Part shown: positions 8,964-17,271 of the stretch, piece after piece
Layout of the letters: each line of letters begins with the position of its first letter
How positions within the stretch are numbered: position 1 is the stretch's first letter
NCBI RefSeq assembly: GCF_001552135.1
Contig: NZ_BCQP01000083.1
Coordinates: forward strand, 1 to 42,473
Origin: Actinomadura chibensis NBRC 106107
Lineage (GTDB): Bacteria > Actinomycetota > Actinomycetes > Streptosporangiales > Streptosporangiaceae
DNA: 42,473 nt
Direction of reading: 5' to 3'
Translations under genes and position numbers: made by a program
Notes under the pieces: generated by a model
Told to the model about the DNA's origin: nothing
Databases searched by the model: none
Seen by the model: the letters and a program-made list of their open reading frames with translations, nothing else

Positions 8964-10367
8964 CTAGTTGAGCTGGACGGTCCCGGTGACGTCGGCGGCC
9001 AGGCGGAGCTGGTCGCCGTCGCGGAGCGGGGCCTCCACGCCGCGGGGGAGGCGCTCGCCGTTGACGAACGTCCCGTTGGTGGAGCCCTCGTCGCGGACCC
9101 ACGCCGTCCCGGACGGGTCGAGCCACACCGTCGAGTGGCGCCGCGACACGTTGTCGTACTGCGTGAACGTGGACGCGACCGGGGACTGGCCCGCGTCCCG
9201 TCCGAGCACGAGGTGCTGGCCGACCGACACCTTCAGCTCGCCCGTCGGGAACTGCACCCGCAGGACGGGCGTGCCCTTCTGCGGCAGCGGACGCAGGCAC
9301 GAGTCGCACTGCGCGGCACCCGGGTTGGACAGCACCGCCTCGCAGTACGGGCACATGAACGCCGTGCTGTCGGGCTGGCGGGGCTGGTTGTGGTCGGCCG
9401 GGAGCAGGGTCGCCTCGCGGCCGTGCGGCGGCATCGGCGGCTGCCCGTGCTGCTGCTGGCCGTGCTGCTGCGGCGGCGGACCGAACGGGTCGCCGCCGGG
9501 CCCCGGCTGCGGCGCGCCGTACTGGTCCTGCCCCGGCGGGCCGTACTGGTCCTGCCCCGGCGGGCCGTACTGGTCCTGCGGCGGGCCGCCGAACTGGTCC
9601 TGCTGGGGAGCGCCGAACTGGTCGTGCTGCGGCGCGCCGCCGCCGTACTGGTCCTGCTGCGGCTGCCCGTAGTGCTGGTCGCGCGGCTGCTGGTACTGGT
9701 CCTGCGGCGGCGGGAACCCCTGGTCGGGCTGCGGATAGGGGTCGGACATCGGCGCCTGCTGCTGCGGCGCGCCCCACGCGTCCTGCTGCGGCTGCTGTTG
9801 CTGCTGGGGCATGCCCCACGGGTCGCCGGGCGGCTGCTGCATCGGCTGCTGGCCGCCGGGCTGGCCGCCGTGCTGCTGTGGCGGCTGGCCGTACTGGGGC
9901 TGCTGCCCGTGCTGAGGCTGCCCGTGCTGGGGCTGTCCGTGCTGGTCGGGAGCCTGCTGCTGGGGGGCGCCCTGCTGGGGCATGGGCGGCTGGCCCCACG
10001 GGTCCTGCTGCTGCTGCGGCTGGCCCCACGGGTCGGACGACTGCCCGGGCCCGGGCTGGCCCTGCTGCGGCGCCTGGTGCTGGGGAGCCTGGTGCTGGGG
10101 CGCTTGGCGCTGCGGCGCGCCCCACGGGTCCTGCTGCTGCGGCTGGCCGTACTGGGGTTGGCCCTGGCCCTGCTGCGGCCCGCCGTACGGCTGGCCGCCC
10201 TGCCGCTGCCCCTGCGGCGGCGGGTAGCCCCGCTGCGGGTCGTCGTACCCGCCCGGCGCCTGCCGCTGGGCCCCGCCGGCGCGCGCCAGGTTGGCGCCGC
10301 AGCTCATGCAGAGAAGATCGCCCGGCTGGAACGGTTCGTCACAGACAGGACAGTTCAAGGTCGCCAT
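8964..10367 (-). CDS. Zinc-ribbon / Pro-Gln-rich linker / FHA-domain protein
   Basis: 467 residues. An N-terminal zinc ribbon (Cys 6, 9, 20, 23: CPVCDEPFQPGDLLCMSC) is followed by about 300 residues of Gln/Pro/Gly low complexity. A second ribbon (CPYCEAVLSNPGAAQCDSC, about 338-356) and a C-terminal FHA domain (about 366-467) follow, with the canonical GRD, VSRRHS and STNGTFVNG phosphothreonine-binding signature. FHA domains read phosphothreonine, so with a Ser/Thr kinase four genes upstream in the same run this is the natural adaptor or substrate. Ribosome-binding site GGGGGA precedes ATG 10367, and the start overlaps the radical SAM 3' end by 13 bases. It is last in the cluster, before the terminator shared with typA. 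The linker is probably disordered and could support clustering. Confidence 0.9.
   Translation of the reverse strand: MATLNCPVCDEPFQPGDLLCMSCGANLARAGGAQRQAPGGYDDPQRGYPPPQGQRQGGQPYGGPQQGQGQPQYGQPQQQDPWGAPQRQAPQHQAPQHQAPQQGQPGPGQSSDPWGQPQQQQDPWGQPPMPQQGAPQQQAPDQHGQPQHGQPQHGQQPQYGQPPQQHGGQPGGQQPMQQPPGDPWGMPQQQQQPQQDAWGAPQQQAPMSDPYPQPDQGFPPPQDQYQQPRDQHYGQPQQDQYGGGAPQHDQFGAPQQDQFGGPPQDQYGPPGQDQYGPPGQDQYGAPQPGPGGDPFGPPPQQHGQQQHGQPPMPPHGREATLLPADHNQPRQPDSTAFMCPYCEAVLSNPGAAQCDSCLRPLPQKGTPVLRVQFPTGELKVSVGQHLVLGRDAGQSPVASTFTQYDNVSRRHSTVWLDPSGTAWVRDEGSTNGTFVNGERLPRGVEAPLRDGDQLRLAADVTGTVQLN
9517..9578. repeat. 24-bp tandem repeat inside the FHA gene linker
   Basis: Two identical 24-bp units (9517-9540, 9541-9564) and a partial third copy encode repeated GPPGQDQY octapeptides. 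Related QDQ(Y/F)G units continue on both sides in degenerate form. Such in-frame repeats change copy number easily by slippage. Confidence 0.85.
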
Positions 10368-11128
10368 GACACATCCCCCGAGCGCACCCCGGCGCGGTCG
10401 AGCCTCGACGTGAGGTGATCCATGTCACCCCTTCGCGGGATCCCGATGTAGTACACCCGCCTTCCCTCCGGCCCTTCGTCCACGGACACCTGTACTCGGG
10501 GCCCTGTAGCTTCTCCAGTCTTCCCGTCGTCGGCCAGTGCTCCGTACCGTTCCCGCCCCAGCGGGGAGAGCGGCACGACGCGCTGGTTGGCCGACCCCCT
10601 CCAGAGTAGAGAGCCTCTCTCGGAGTGTCGCCCCCCCGGGTTGAGCCGGTCGACGTACGGCCCCGCGATCACGGCGTCGCACATGTCCAGGATCTCGCGC
10701 GCCTCACGGGTGCGGGACAGCCGAGAGTACACATATCCGCTGTAGACCAATATGTCCAATGTCATCGTCTCACGGTCGGGGCCGTCCCGCCACGCGCGTA
10801 TCCCGCGCAGCAACGCGGCCAGCGCCGCCGGCTGCTGGAACGGTTCGCCTCCCGAGATCGTGACACCGTCGACCGGTCCGGGGAGGGATTTCAGCCACCC
10901 GAGAACGGCCTCGACGGGGACGGACTTCGCCGGGTCGGCGTCCCACGTGTCCCTGGACAGGCAGCCGCGGCAGTGCAGCGTGCAGCCCTGCGTCCAGACG
11001 CCCGCGCGGGTGCCGGGGCCGAGTGTGGTCACCGGGTAGTGCGCCTTCGCCAGCAGCAGCGCCGGGACGTCCGGCCCGGACGTCCCGGGCGCACCGGCGG
11101 GCCCGGCGGGCCCGGCGCCGGAGGTCAC
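10355..11128 (-). CDS. Radical SAM protein, activating-enzyme-like (4Fe-4S, NrdG/PflA type)
   Basis: 257 residues. GVWTQGCTLHCRGC carries the CxxxCxxC cluster ligands (Cys 49, 53, 56), and VDGVTISGGEPF is the SAM-binding GGE motif. The rest looks like a short (beta/alpha)6 barrel with no extra Cys-rich (SPASM) cluster. The size is typical of glycyl-radical-enzyme activases, which remove a hydrogen atom from a backbone Gly of a partner. No glycyl radical enzyme occurs in this window, so the substrate may be a cluster protein or something elsewhere. GTG 11128 overlaps the stop of the AAA+ gene as GTGA, so the two are translated together. The C-terminal 80 residues are unlike the standard activase and may bind a partner. 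Confidence 0.88.
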   Translation of the reverse strand: MTSGAGPAGPAGAPGTSGPDVPALLLAKAHYPVTTLGPGTRAGVWTQGCTLHCRGCLSRDTWDADPAKSVPVEAVLGWLKSLPGPVDGVTISGGEPFQQPAALAALLRGIRAWRDGPDRETMTLDILVYSGYVYSRLSRTREAREILDMCDAVIAGPYVDRLNPGGRHSERGSLLWRGSANQRVVPLSPLGRERYGALADDGKTGEATGPRVQVSVDEGPEGRRVYYIGIPRRGDMDHLTSRLDRAGVRSGDVSWRP

Positions 11129-13053
11129 TGGATGTCCAGATGGACGATGCTGCCCTCGCGCCGGATGCCGGTCACCGTGATCTCCTCGTCCGGCGTCAGC
11201 TCCCGGTCGAACAGCGCCCGCGCCAGCGGGTTGACGAAGACCGACTCCAGCGCCATTCCGATGCCGCGCCCGCCCTTGTCCAGCTCCTCGGTGCACCAGG
11301 CGCGCAGCGTCGTCAGCGCCTCGCCCTTCACCGTGAGGCGTAGCCGGTGCTCGTCGGTGACGCGGCGGCAGATGTTGGCGAACTGGAGGTCGAAGATCTT
11401 CTGCGCGGCCTCGTCCGAGATGAAGTCGAACACCACGATGTTGTCGCCGAACCGGTTGAGCAGTTCGGGACGGTTCAGCACCTCGGTGAAGTGGTCGGCG
11501 ACGGCGCCCTTGATGCGCTGCTCCACCTCGTCGTAGGTCATGCCGGGTGTGATGTTCTGCACACGGTTCGGCGACGCGTGCGGGGAGAGCGGGGACGGGT
11601 CGCGCGCCGTGAGGTCGCGTCCCGGCACGTACATGCCGAGGTTCGACGTGAAGATCAGGATCGACTCGGAGAAGTGGACGGTGTTCCCGCGCCCGTCGGT
11701 GAGCCGCCCGTCCTCCAGGATCTGGAGGAACTTGTCGAGGATGCGCGGGTGCGCCTTCTCGATCTCGTCGAACAGGATGACGCGGAACGGGTCCTCGCGG
11801 ACGGCGTTGGTCAGCTCGCCGCCCGCCTCGTGGCCCACGTACCCGGGCGGCGACCCGATCAGCCGGTCGCCGGAGCCCTCGCCGGAGAACTCGCTCATGT
11901 CGAAGCGCAGGTAGGCGGACTCGTCCCCGAACACCAGCTCGGTGATCGCCTTCGCCAGCTCGGTCTTGCCGGTGCCGGTCGGGCCCGCGAAGAACAGCAC
12001 GCCGCGCGGGCGGCTGCCCGACCGCGTCGCCTGCGCGCCGGACAGCCCGAGCACCGCGCGCTTCAGGATGTCGAGCGTCTTCGTGACGGCCTGCGGCTGC
12101 CCGATCACCCGCTCCGGGACCCGCTTCTCGCCCTCCAGCACCCGGCGGCGCAGATGGCCGCGGCTCCACGGGTTGTCGAGCACGCCGAGCTTGTAGGTGC
12201 GGACCGCGTCCGGCAGGTCGGGCAGGTCGACGCTGCGCTCCTTCGCCAGCCGGGTCACCTCGATCATCGACTGGAGGGTGAGCCCGTCGGCCTGCTCGGC
12301 GAACGCGTCGCAGGCCGCGGCGGCGGTCTCGTCCGCGCCGACGTCGGTCACCCCGAACGCGCGGGCGAGCAGCCGGGCCGTCTCCTGCCGGTCGCCGAGG
12401 TGCGGGCGCGGGATCGTGATCTCGCGGATGTTCTCGTTGTCGGTGGTCAGCCAGGGCGGCAGGTCGCCGGGCCGCTCCACCAGCCACACGACCGGGTTGT
12501 ACAGCGGCTTCGGCCGCGGCCCCGTCACCCGGACCGGGCGCGCGCTGCGCGACAGCTTCGCGCAGAACCGGAAGAAGTCGCGCTCGCCGGGCTCCAGGTC
12601 GGTCGGGGTGCGCGCGATCCGGGACGCCGAGTCGATCACGAACGCGGCGCGGATGTTCTCCTTCGGGCGCGTCAGCGCCGCCAGGTGCCGGGTCAGCGCC
12701 TCCAGGGACGGCTTGTCGTCCGCCTTCACCTTGCCGAGCAGCCGCTCGGCGGCGCGGACGCCCTCGTCGCCCGCGTCGGGATCGCCCGCGTCAGGGATGA
12801 TCTGCAACCCGTCCACCGGGTCGTACACCACCATGAAGGACGCGCCGCTGGACCGGAGCGTCTCCCACAGCAGCGCGCGCAGCGGCAGCAGCCGGGCGGG
12901 GCCGACGCCGTCCAGCGGCGGCGCGAGGAAGCTGTCGTACAGGTTGCCCGACAGGACGTACTGGGAGTGCACCGAGAGCGTCGCGTCCAGCTCGCGGATG
13001 AACGGCGGCCAGCCCTGCAAGCGGCCGCCGAGCGTCGGCGATTCAATGCTCAT
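11125..13053 (-). CDS. Clp-like AAA+ ATPase with degenerate N-terminal AAA-like half
   Basis: 642 residues. The C-terminal half (about 310-640) is a ClpA/ClpB D2-type module: Walker A GPTGTGKT (357-364), pore loop GSPPGYVGHEAGG, Walker B ILFDEIEKAH (Asp429-Glu430), sensor-1 ILIFTSNLG and a C-terminal small domain (DKGGRGIGMALESV). The conserved GYVG pore loop implies polypeptide threading. I see no IGL/IGF loop for ClpP, so remodelling rather than proteolysis is more likely. Residues ~1-300 have no Walker A but contain AAFVIDSASRI and PVVWLVERPGDLPPWL, resembling Walker B and sensor-1 strands of an inactive AAA+ core; this reading is inference. ATG 13053 is preceded by GGGGAG. Its 3' end overlaps the radical SAM gene. 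Confidence 0.88.
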   Translation of the reverse strand: MSIESPTLGGRLQGWPPFIRELDATLSVHSQYVLSGNLYDSFLAPPLDGVGPARLLPLRALLWETLRSSGASFMVVYDPVDGLQIIPDAGDPDAGDEGVRAAERLLGKVKADDKPSLEALTRHLAALTRPKENIRAAFVIDSASRIARTPTDLEPGERDFFRFCAKLSRSARPVRVTGPRPKPLYNPVVWLVERPGDLPPWLTTDNENIREITIPRPHLGDRQETARLLARAFGVTDVGADETAAAACDAFAEQADGLTLQSMIEVTRLAKERSVDLPDLPDAVRTYKLGVLDNPWSRGHLRRRVLEGEKRVPERVIGQPQAVTKTLDILKRAVLGLSGAQATRSGSRPRGVLFFAGPTGTGKTELAKAITELVFGDESAYLRFDMSEFSGEGSGDRLIGSPPGYVGHEAGGELTNAVREDPFRVILFDEIEKAHPRILDKFLQILEDGRLTDGRGNTVHFSESILIFTSNLGMYVPGRDLTARDPSPLSPHASPNRVQNITPGMTYDEVEQRIKGAVADHFTEVLNRPELLNRFGDNIVVFDFISDEAAQKIFDLQFANICRRVTDEHRLRLTVKGEALTTLRAWCTEELDKGGRGIGMALESVFVNPLARALFDRELTPDEEITVTGIRREGSIVHLDIQ

Positions 13054-13126
13054 GCGTACTCCCCGTCATGGCTCCCCGTCGTGCCCTCTTCCGCGCCGCC
13101 CGCCTTCCGCGCCCGCGAGAGATCAC

Positions 13127-14266
13127 TCACTTGTGACGCTCCCGGCCGCGCTCGCGTTGCCCCGCACGGGCCCTAGTCTGCCGTGACCTGGCCGAAACCG
13201 GCAGCTCGCGGACCCCGGGGTCGAGCCGCCACGCCACCTCGGAGCTGATGCCGACGCCCGCGAGGCGGGCGCGGGCGGCCTCGAACTCGGCGCACCACTC
13301 CTCCTCGCGCTCGACGTCCACCCGCCGGTCGTCCTCGCTCTCGGCCGGGCGCTCGCGCACCATCGACGCCCGGACGTGCGCCGCGTCGTCCACCCGCATC
13401 CGCACGCTGTGGTCGGGCCACGCGCCCTTCGTCAGCGTGACCGTGCCGTCGTCGGCGGTCAGCGTCTCGAACCCGGCCTGGACCTCGTAGCCCATGTCCT
13501 CGAACGCGGCGGTGATCGAGTCGAGCACGTAGCGGCGTTCGGCCTCGGCCTGCTCGGCGGCGTCGCGCTCGGCGGCGCGGCGGCGCTCGTCCGCGCGGCG
13601 GCGCTCGGTGCGGCCGTTCGCCTCCTGGATCCGCAGCCGCACCTCCTGCAGGACGGCCTCCGCCTCCTCCTGCGTCCCCGCGCCGACGAGCAGCCGCGCC
13701 GCCGCCGCGACGGCCCGCCGCTCCTCCTCTGAGGCGTCCGGAAGCAGCCGCGCCATGATCCGTTCGAGGTCCGCCTGGACGGCGCCGCCGTCGTCCGCCC
13801 GGCGCGCCTCCCCGCGCGCGTCGGCCCGCACGTCGGCGCGCAGCGACTCGGCCGGGACGTCGAAGATCTGCGCGCTGACCTCGGCGGCGAGGTGCTCGGA
13901 CAGGCGGCGCTCGGCCTCGTCCAGGAGCGGGTCGGTGGCGGCGCACCAGGCGGTCAGCTCCGCCGCCGGACGCTCGTCCGGCATCAGGCGCTCGGGCAGC
14001 GGCACGTCCGCGCCGAGCTTGGAGCGGGTCTCGGCGAGCGCCGCGATGCGCGCGTTGCGCGCCACGACCTCGCGCAGCGCCCGCTCCTGCGACCGGACCT
14101 CGGCGAGCGCCGCCGCCCGCGCCTCGGCACGGCCCTCGGCGAGCGCGGCGAGCGCGTCCGCGCCCCGGCCCGCCAGCCCGGCGCCGCGTCCCAGGACGCG
14201 GTTCATGCCCAGGGTGAGCACCACCGCCGCGTCCAGCGCGATCTCGGCCTCGACACCGCTGCTCAC
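13127..14266 (-). CDS. Long charged helical (coiled-coil) protein of unknown function
   Basis: 379 residues from GTG 14266, which overlaps the kinase stop as GTGA. The composition is dominated by Ala, Arg and Glu, with long heptad-like stretches (about 40-85 RAEARAAALAEVRSQERALR; about 190-250 NGRTERRRADERRRAAERDA), i.e. extended coiled coil. A compact C-terminal region (about 255-345) reads as alternating strands (YVLDSITAAFEDMGYEVQ, GFETLTADDGTVTLTK, HSVRMRVDDAAHVRASMV), then an Arg/Lys-rich tail. There is no membrane segment and no known catalytic motif. I do not recognise the family. Coupling to the kinase and position before the AAA+ gene suggest a scaffold or AAA+ substrate adaptor. Confidence 0.78.
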   Translation of the reverse strand: MSSGVEAEIALDAAVVLTLGMNRVLGRGAGLAGRGADALAALAEGRAEARAAALAEVRSQERALREVVARNARIAALAETRSKLGADVPLPERLMPDERPAAELTAWCAATDPLLDEAERRLSEHLAAEVSAQIFDVPAESLRADVRADARGEARRADDGGAVQADLERIMARLLPDASEEERRAVAAAARLLVGAGTQEEAEAVLQEVRLRIQEANGRTERRRADERRRAAERDAAEQAEAERRYVLDSITAAFEDMGYEVQAGFETLTADDGTVTLTKGAWPDHSVRMRVDDAAHVRASMVRERPAESEDDRRVDVEREEEWCAEFEAARARLAGVGISSEVAWRLDPGVRELPVSARSRQTRARAGQRERGRERHK

Positions 14267-16638
14267 AGCTTCCCTCCGCCGTTTCCGGTTCCGCCGATCC
14301 TCGACTCCCGCCAGCGGTGCAGCCGCATGCCCGCCGTGACCGCGTGCGCGAACGCGGCGGCCGCCATCGCGAGCAGCCACAGCAGCGACCCGATCGGGGT
14401 CACCGCGCCGAGCAGCAGCAGGACGAGCAGCAGCGGCACGATCCCCGCGATCAGCAGGAGGCCGCAGCCGGGACGCCCCGTCCGCCGCGCCGCGCCCGGC
14501 ATCGACCGCGACGCCCGCGACACCCCGGACAGTACCCGTCCGCCCGCAGCGAGCGCCTTCGCGAAGAACGACCACGGGCCGTGCGGCAGGTAGTCGGCGC
14601 CCTGCCGGCGCGCGAGCGCCACTTCGCTGCCGCACTGCACCGCCCACACGAGCACCGACGCCGCGACCAGGACGGCGAACGGCATCCCGGACGTGTTCGA
14701 GGACCCGCCGACCGAGGTGGTCTTGGCGTCGCCGCCGCCGCCGAACAGCACGTCCGCGATCCAGCTTCCGAGCAGCCAGAACAGCAGGAGCGGCAGCGTC
14801 CAGAGGACGGCGCGGGCCATCGCCGAATTGGTTCCGGCGAGCCGGAGCCGCTCCCGTTCGGCCCACTGGGCGCGGAGCTCCTCGTCCCGCCGCGCGGCGG
14901 CGAGCCGGTCGCGCGCCCGCGCCTCCGCCTCCACGACGGCCTCCGGCGCGGCCAGCGACAGGGCGAGCAGGCGGAGCGGGTCGTCGCCCGCGCCGTCCGC
15001 CATCCAGGTGAACCAGGGCGGCGGGTCGGCGACGGACGCGCGGGCCCGCGCCGCGCCCTCGGCCAGCCGCGCCCGCGTCTCGGCCGGACGCGCGGCGAGC
15101 GCCAGCAGGGTGAGCAGGACGGTGGGCGGGTCGTCGGCCGCGGCGTTCGGCAGGCGCGCGGCGAGCCCGGCGGGCGTCGCGTCCTGCGCGCGCAGCCAGC
15201 CGGCCAGCTCCGTCCAGGTCGTCGCGTGGGCGCGCCACTGGTCGTCGATCCGGGACAGCTCGCGTCCGCCGTCGAACCCGGCGAGCACCCGCAGGAGGCC
15301 GCGCTCCCACAGGTCGCGCCCGATGCGGCAGGCGAGGCGGTGGTCGGGGTGGCGGCGGTCGGCGGCGAGGACGGCGAGGTTCGGCAGGTCGCCCGCCGTC
15401 AACCGGCGGCCCAGGTAGTGCGGCGGCAGCTCCGGGTCGAGCCAGCGCACGAGGTGCAGCAGCTTCACGTCGGGCGGCAGCGGCGACCCGAGCCGCTCGT
15501 CGAGCAGCTCGGCGCGGCCGTCGTCGCCGTGTTCGGAGGGCAGCCGTTCCAGCCATTCGCGCAGGCTTCGCCCGGCCGGGCCGGACCCGCCGCGCTCGAA
15601 GAAGTGCCGCGCGGCGTCGTCCCAGTCCGCGACGAGGGCGCGGGCCAGCTCGTCGCGGCGGGTGAACCGGGCGCCCTTGAAGTCGAGGCCCGCGCCGGCC
15701 GGCGCGTCCTCCTCGGCGACGGGCGGGGCGCCGCCGTCCAGCCACTCCTCGACCTGCGCGCCCGTCCACCTGCGGCGCGGGTCGCGGGTCAGCAGGCCCC
15801 GGCACAGCAGCCGCAGCCGCGGGTCGGCGACGTCGTCCGCCGACACCGGGCGCGTCGCCAGGTGGTCGACCACGACGGTCTCGCTCAGCCCCTGGAAGGG
15901 CGGCCGCCCCGTCGCCAGCTCCCGGACGATCATCCCGAGCGACCACCAGTCGCGAGCCGGGGACACCTGCCCGGACAGCGACTCCGGCGCCGCGTAGGCC
16001 AGCGTCCGCGACGACGACGCGAAGACGACGCTCTGGTCGAGCACCTTGCTCAGCCCGAAGTCCGCGATCGCCAGCTTCACCGGCTCCGCCCGCAGCACGA
16101 GGACGTTCTCCGGCTTGAGGTCGCGGTGGACGATGCCCGCCCGGTGCAGCGCCGTCAGGCCCGCCGCGAGCTGCGCCGCGATCTCCGCCGCCGTCTCCGC
16201 CGGGAGCGGGCCCGCCCCCATCAGCGACCGCAGGTTGCCGCCCGGGGCGTAGGCGGCGACCTCGTAGTCGCGCCCGTCGGCGTGGCCGGTCTCCAGGATC
16301 CGCAGGACGTGCGGGGAGTCGAGGGTGGGGAGCTTCGCCCACACGTCCCGGTCCGCGCGGTACCCGCGGCGGAAGATCTTCGCCACGTACGCGTCGCCGT
16401 GCTCGTCGCGGACGAGCAGCAGGTCCGATTCGGCGCCCTGCACCGGCAGCTCGCCGACCGCCTCGAACCGCTCGCCGAGCACCGCCGGGAGCCGCAGCAG
16501 CGAACCGCCGGGCGCCGCGCCCTCCCGCCGCGTCTCGGTGGCCGGACGCGGCCCGGGCACCCGCCGGTCGCGGCGCGTCCCGTCGTCGCGCCGGGTGTCC
16601 CGGGGGGTTCCGGAACCGGGTTCGTCGAACTCGCCCAC
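14263..16638 (-). CDS. Membrane-anchored Ser/Thr protein kinase with C-terminal transmembrane helices
   Basis: 791 residues from GTG 16638, 14 bases after the DUF4282 stop. After a disordered charged N-terminus (1-45), the kinase domain covers about 50-310: Lys87 (VAKIF), catalytic IVHRDLKPEN (Asp173), metal-binding DFGLS (Asp193), AYAAPES as the APE region, DWWSLGMIVREL. The Gly loop is poorly conserved (ELPVQGAESDLLL). Residues ~320-600 are a long all-helical Arg/Ala/Leu-rich region. Four hydrophobic segments follow (about 607-630, 652-672, 722-742, 746-766), so the kinase is cytoplasmic and tethered by its C-terminal side, the reverse of PknB-type receptors and without a sensor ectodomain. 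With the FHA protein of the same cluster it likely forms a phospho-signalling pair. Confidence 0.88.
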   Translation of the reverse strand: MGEFDEPGSGTPRDTRRDDGTRRDRRVPGPRPATETRREGAAPGGSLLRLPAVLGERFEAVGELPVQGAESDLLLVRDEHGDAYVAKIFRRGYRADRDVWAKLPTLDSPHVLRILETGHADGRDYEVAAYAPGGNLRSLMGAGPLPAETAAEIAAQLAAGLTALHRAGIVHRDLKPENVLVLRAEPVKLAIADFGLSKVLDQSVVFASSSRTLAYAAPESLSGQVSPARDWWSLGMIVRELATGRPPFQGLSETVVVDHLATRPVSADDVADPRLRLLCRGLLTRDPRRRWTGAQVEEWLDGGAPPVAEEDAPAGAGLDFKGARFTRRDELARALVADWDDAARHFFERGGSGPAGRSLREWLERLPSEHGDDGRAELLDERLGSPLPPDVKLLHLVRWLDPELPPHYLGRRLTAGDLPNLAVLAADRRHPDHRLACRIGRDLWERGLLRVLAGFDGGRELSRIDDQWRAHATTWTELAGWLRAQDATPAGLAARLPNAAADDPPTVLLTLLALAARPAETRARLAEGAARARASVADPPPWFTWMADGAGDDPLRLLALSLAAPEAVVEAEARARDRLAAARRDEELRAQWAERERLRLAGTNSAMARAVLWTLPLLLFWLLGSWIADVLFGGGGDAKTTSVGGSSNTSGMPFAVLVAASVLVWAVQCGSEVALARRQGADYLPHGPWSFFAKALAAGGRVLSGVSRASRSMPGAARRTGRPGCGLLLIAGIVPLLLVLLLLGAVTPIGSLLWLLAMAAAAFAHAVTAGMRLHRWRESRIGGTGNGGGKL

Positions 16639-16652
16639 GTGCGCGGCCCCGC

Positions 16653-17192
16653 CTACAGCTTGTCCTTGATGACCCGCAGGTACTCGGCCTGCTTGAAGCG
16701 GACCACGACGGCCTCCATCAGGACCCTGGTCAACAGCATCTGCAGCAGCCAGACGAACGGCGTGACGAGGACGGCGATGAGGCCCGAAAGCCAGGCCTCG
16801 CCCTGGAAGAGCCAGATGCCGAAGAAGAGGATGGCCAGGCACTCCAGGGTCACCACGATCAGCGTCAGGACGTAGATGGCCTTGACGAGGCTCGGCGTCA
16901 CCAGCGCGTTGAAGTCGGTTTCGAGGAGGGCGCCGAGCACGCCCGGCCTTCTCTGCCCCGACGGCGCCCACTCCTGCTGACCTGGTGTTCCCCCGGGGCC
17001 CGCCTGCCCTGGGCCCGACTGCCCGGGGGGCGCGTACCCGGGGTTGGAGTATCCGGGGGCGGCCGGGCCGGGCGGACGTGGGCCGGGGACGGGCCCCGGC
17101 TGCTGCGAACCGGGCGGTGGACCGTAGGCCCCGGACGGATGGCCGGGCGCATCCGGGCGCGGGGGTTGACCGGGGTCCGATGGGTGCGTCAT
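16653..17192 (-). CDS. DUF4282 membrane protein with Pro/Gly-rich N-terminus
   Basis: 179 residues. Residues 1-85 are Pro/Gly/Gln-rich and disordered. Residues ~86-175 match the DUF4282 pattern: LLETDFNALVTPSLVKAIYV, two transmembrane helices (about 100-122 and 131-153), then VLMEAVVVRFKQAEYLRVIKDKL. DUF4282 proteins are small actinobacterial and proteobacterial membrane proteins of unknown role. ATG 17192 follows GGAG with a 9-base spacer. It is the first gene of the minus-strand run that continues with the kinase, so its membrane location may recruit the kinase complex. A disordered Pro-rich tail also marks the FHA protein at the other end of the cluster. Confidence 0.82.
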   Translation of the reverse strand: MTHPSDPGQPPRPDAPGHPSGAYGPPPGSQQPGPVPGPRPPGPAAPGYSNPGYAPPGQSGPGQAGPGGTPGQQEWAPSGQRRPGVLGALLETDFNALVTPSLVKAIYVLTLIVVTLECLAILFFGIWLFQGEAWLSGLIAVLVTPFVWLLQMLLTRVLMEAVVVRFKQAEYLRVIKDKL

Positions 17193-17228
17193 CGCCGTCG
17201 TCTCCAGGGTTTGGCCGTCTACACAAAG

Positions 17229-17234
17229 ACTCTA
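17229..17234 (-). promoter_or_regulatory. Candidate -10 of the six-gene cluster
   Basis: TAGAGT on the minus strand, about 37 bases before the DUF4282 ATG, inside a TCTAGA palindrome and a locally AT-rich stretch. No good -35 at 17-18 bases is visible, so this is a tentative call. Confidence 0.35.
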
Positions 17235-17271
17235 GAGCCTGCCGTCCGCCCGCGCCGGAACCGTTCGCGTA

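Noticed and set aside
9517..9600. CRISPR-like repeats
   Set aside because: 24-bp units are directly tandem without spacers and encode an in-frame peptide repeat.
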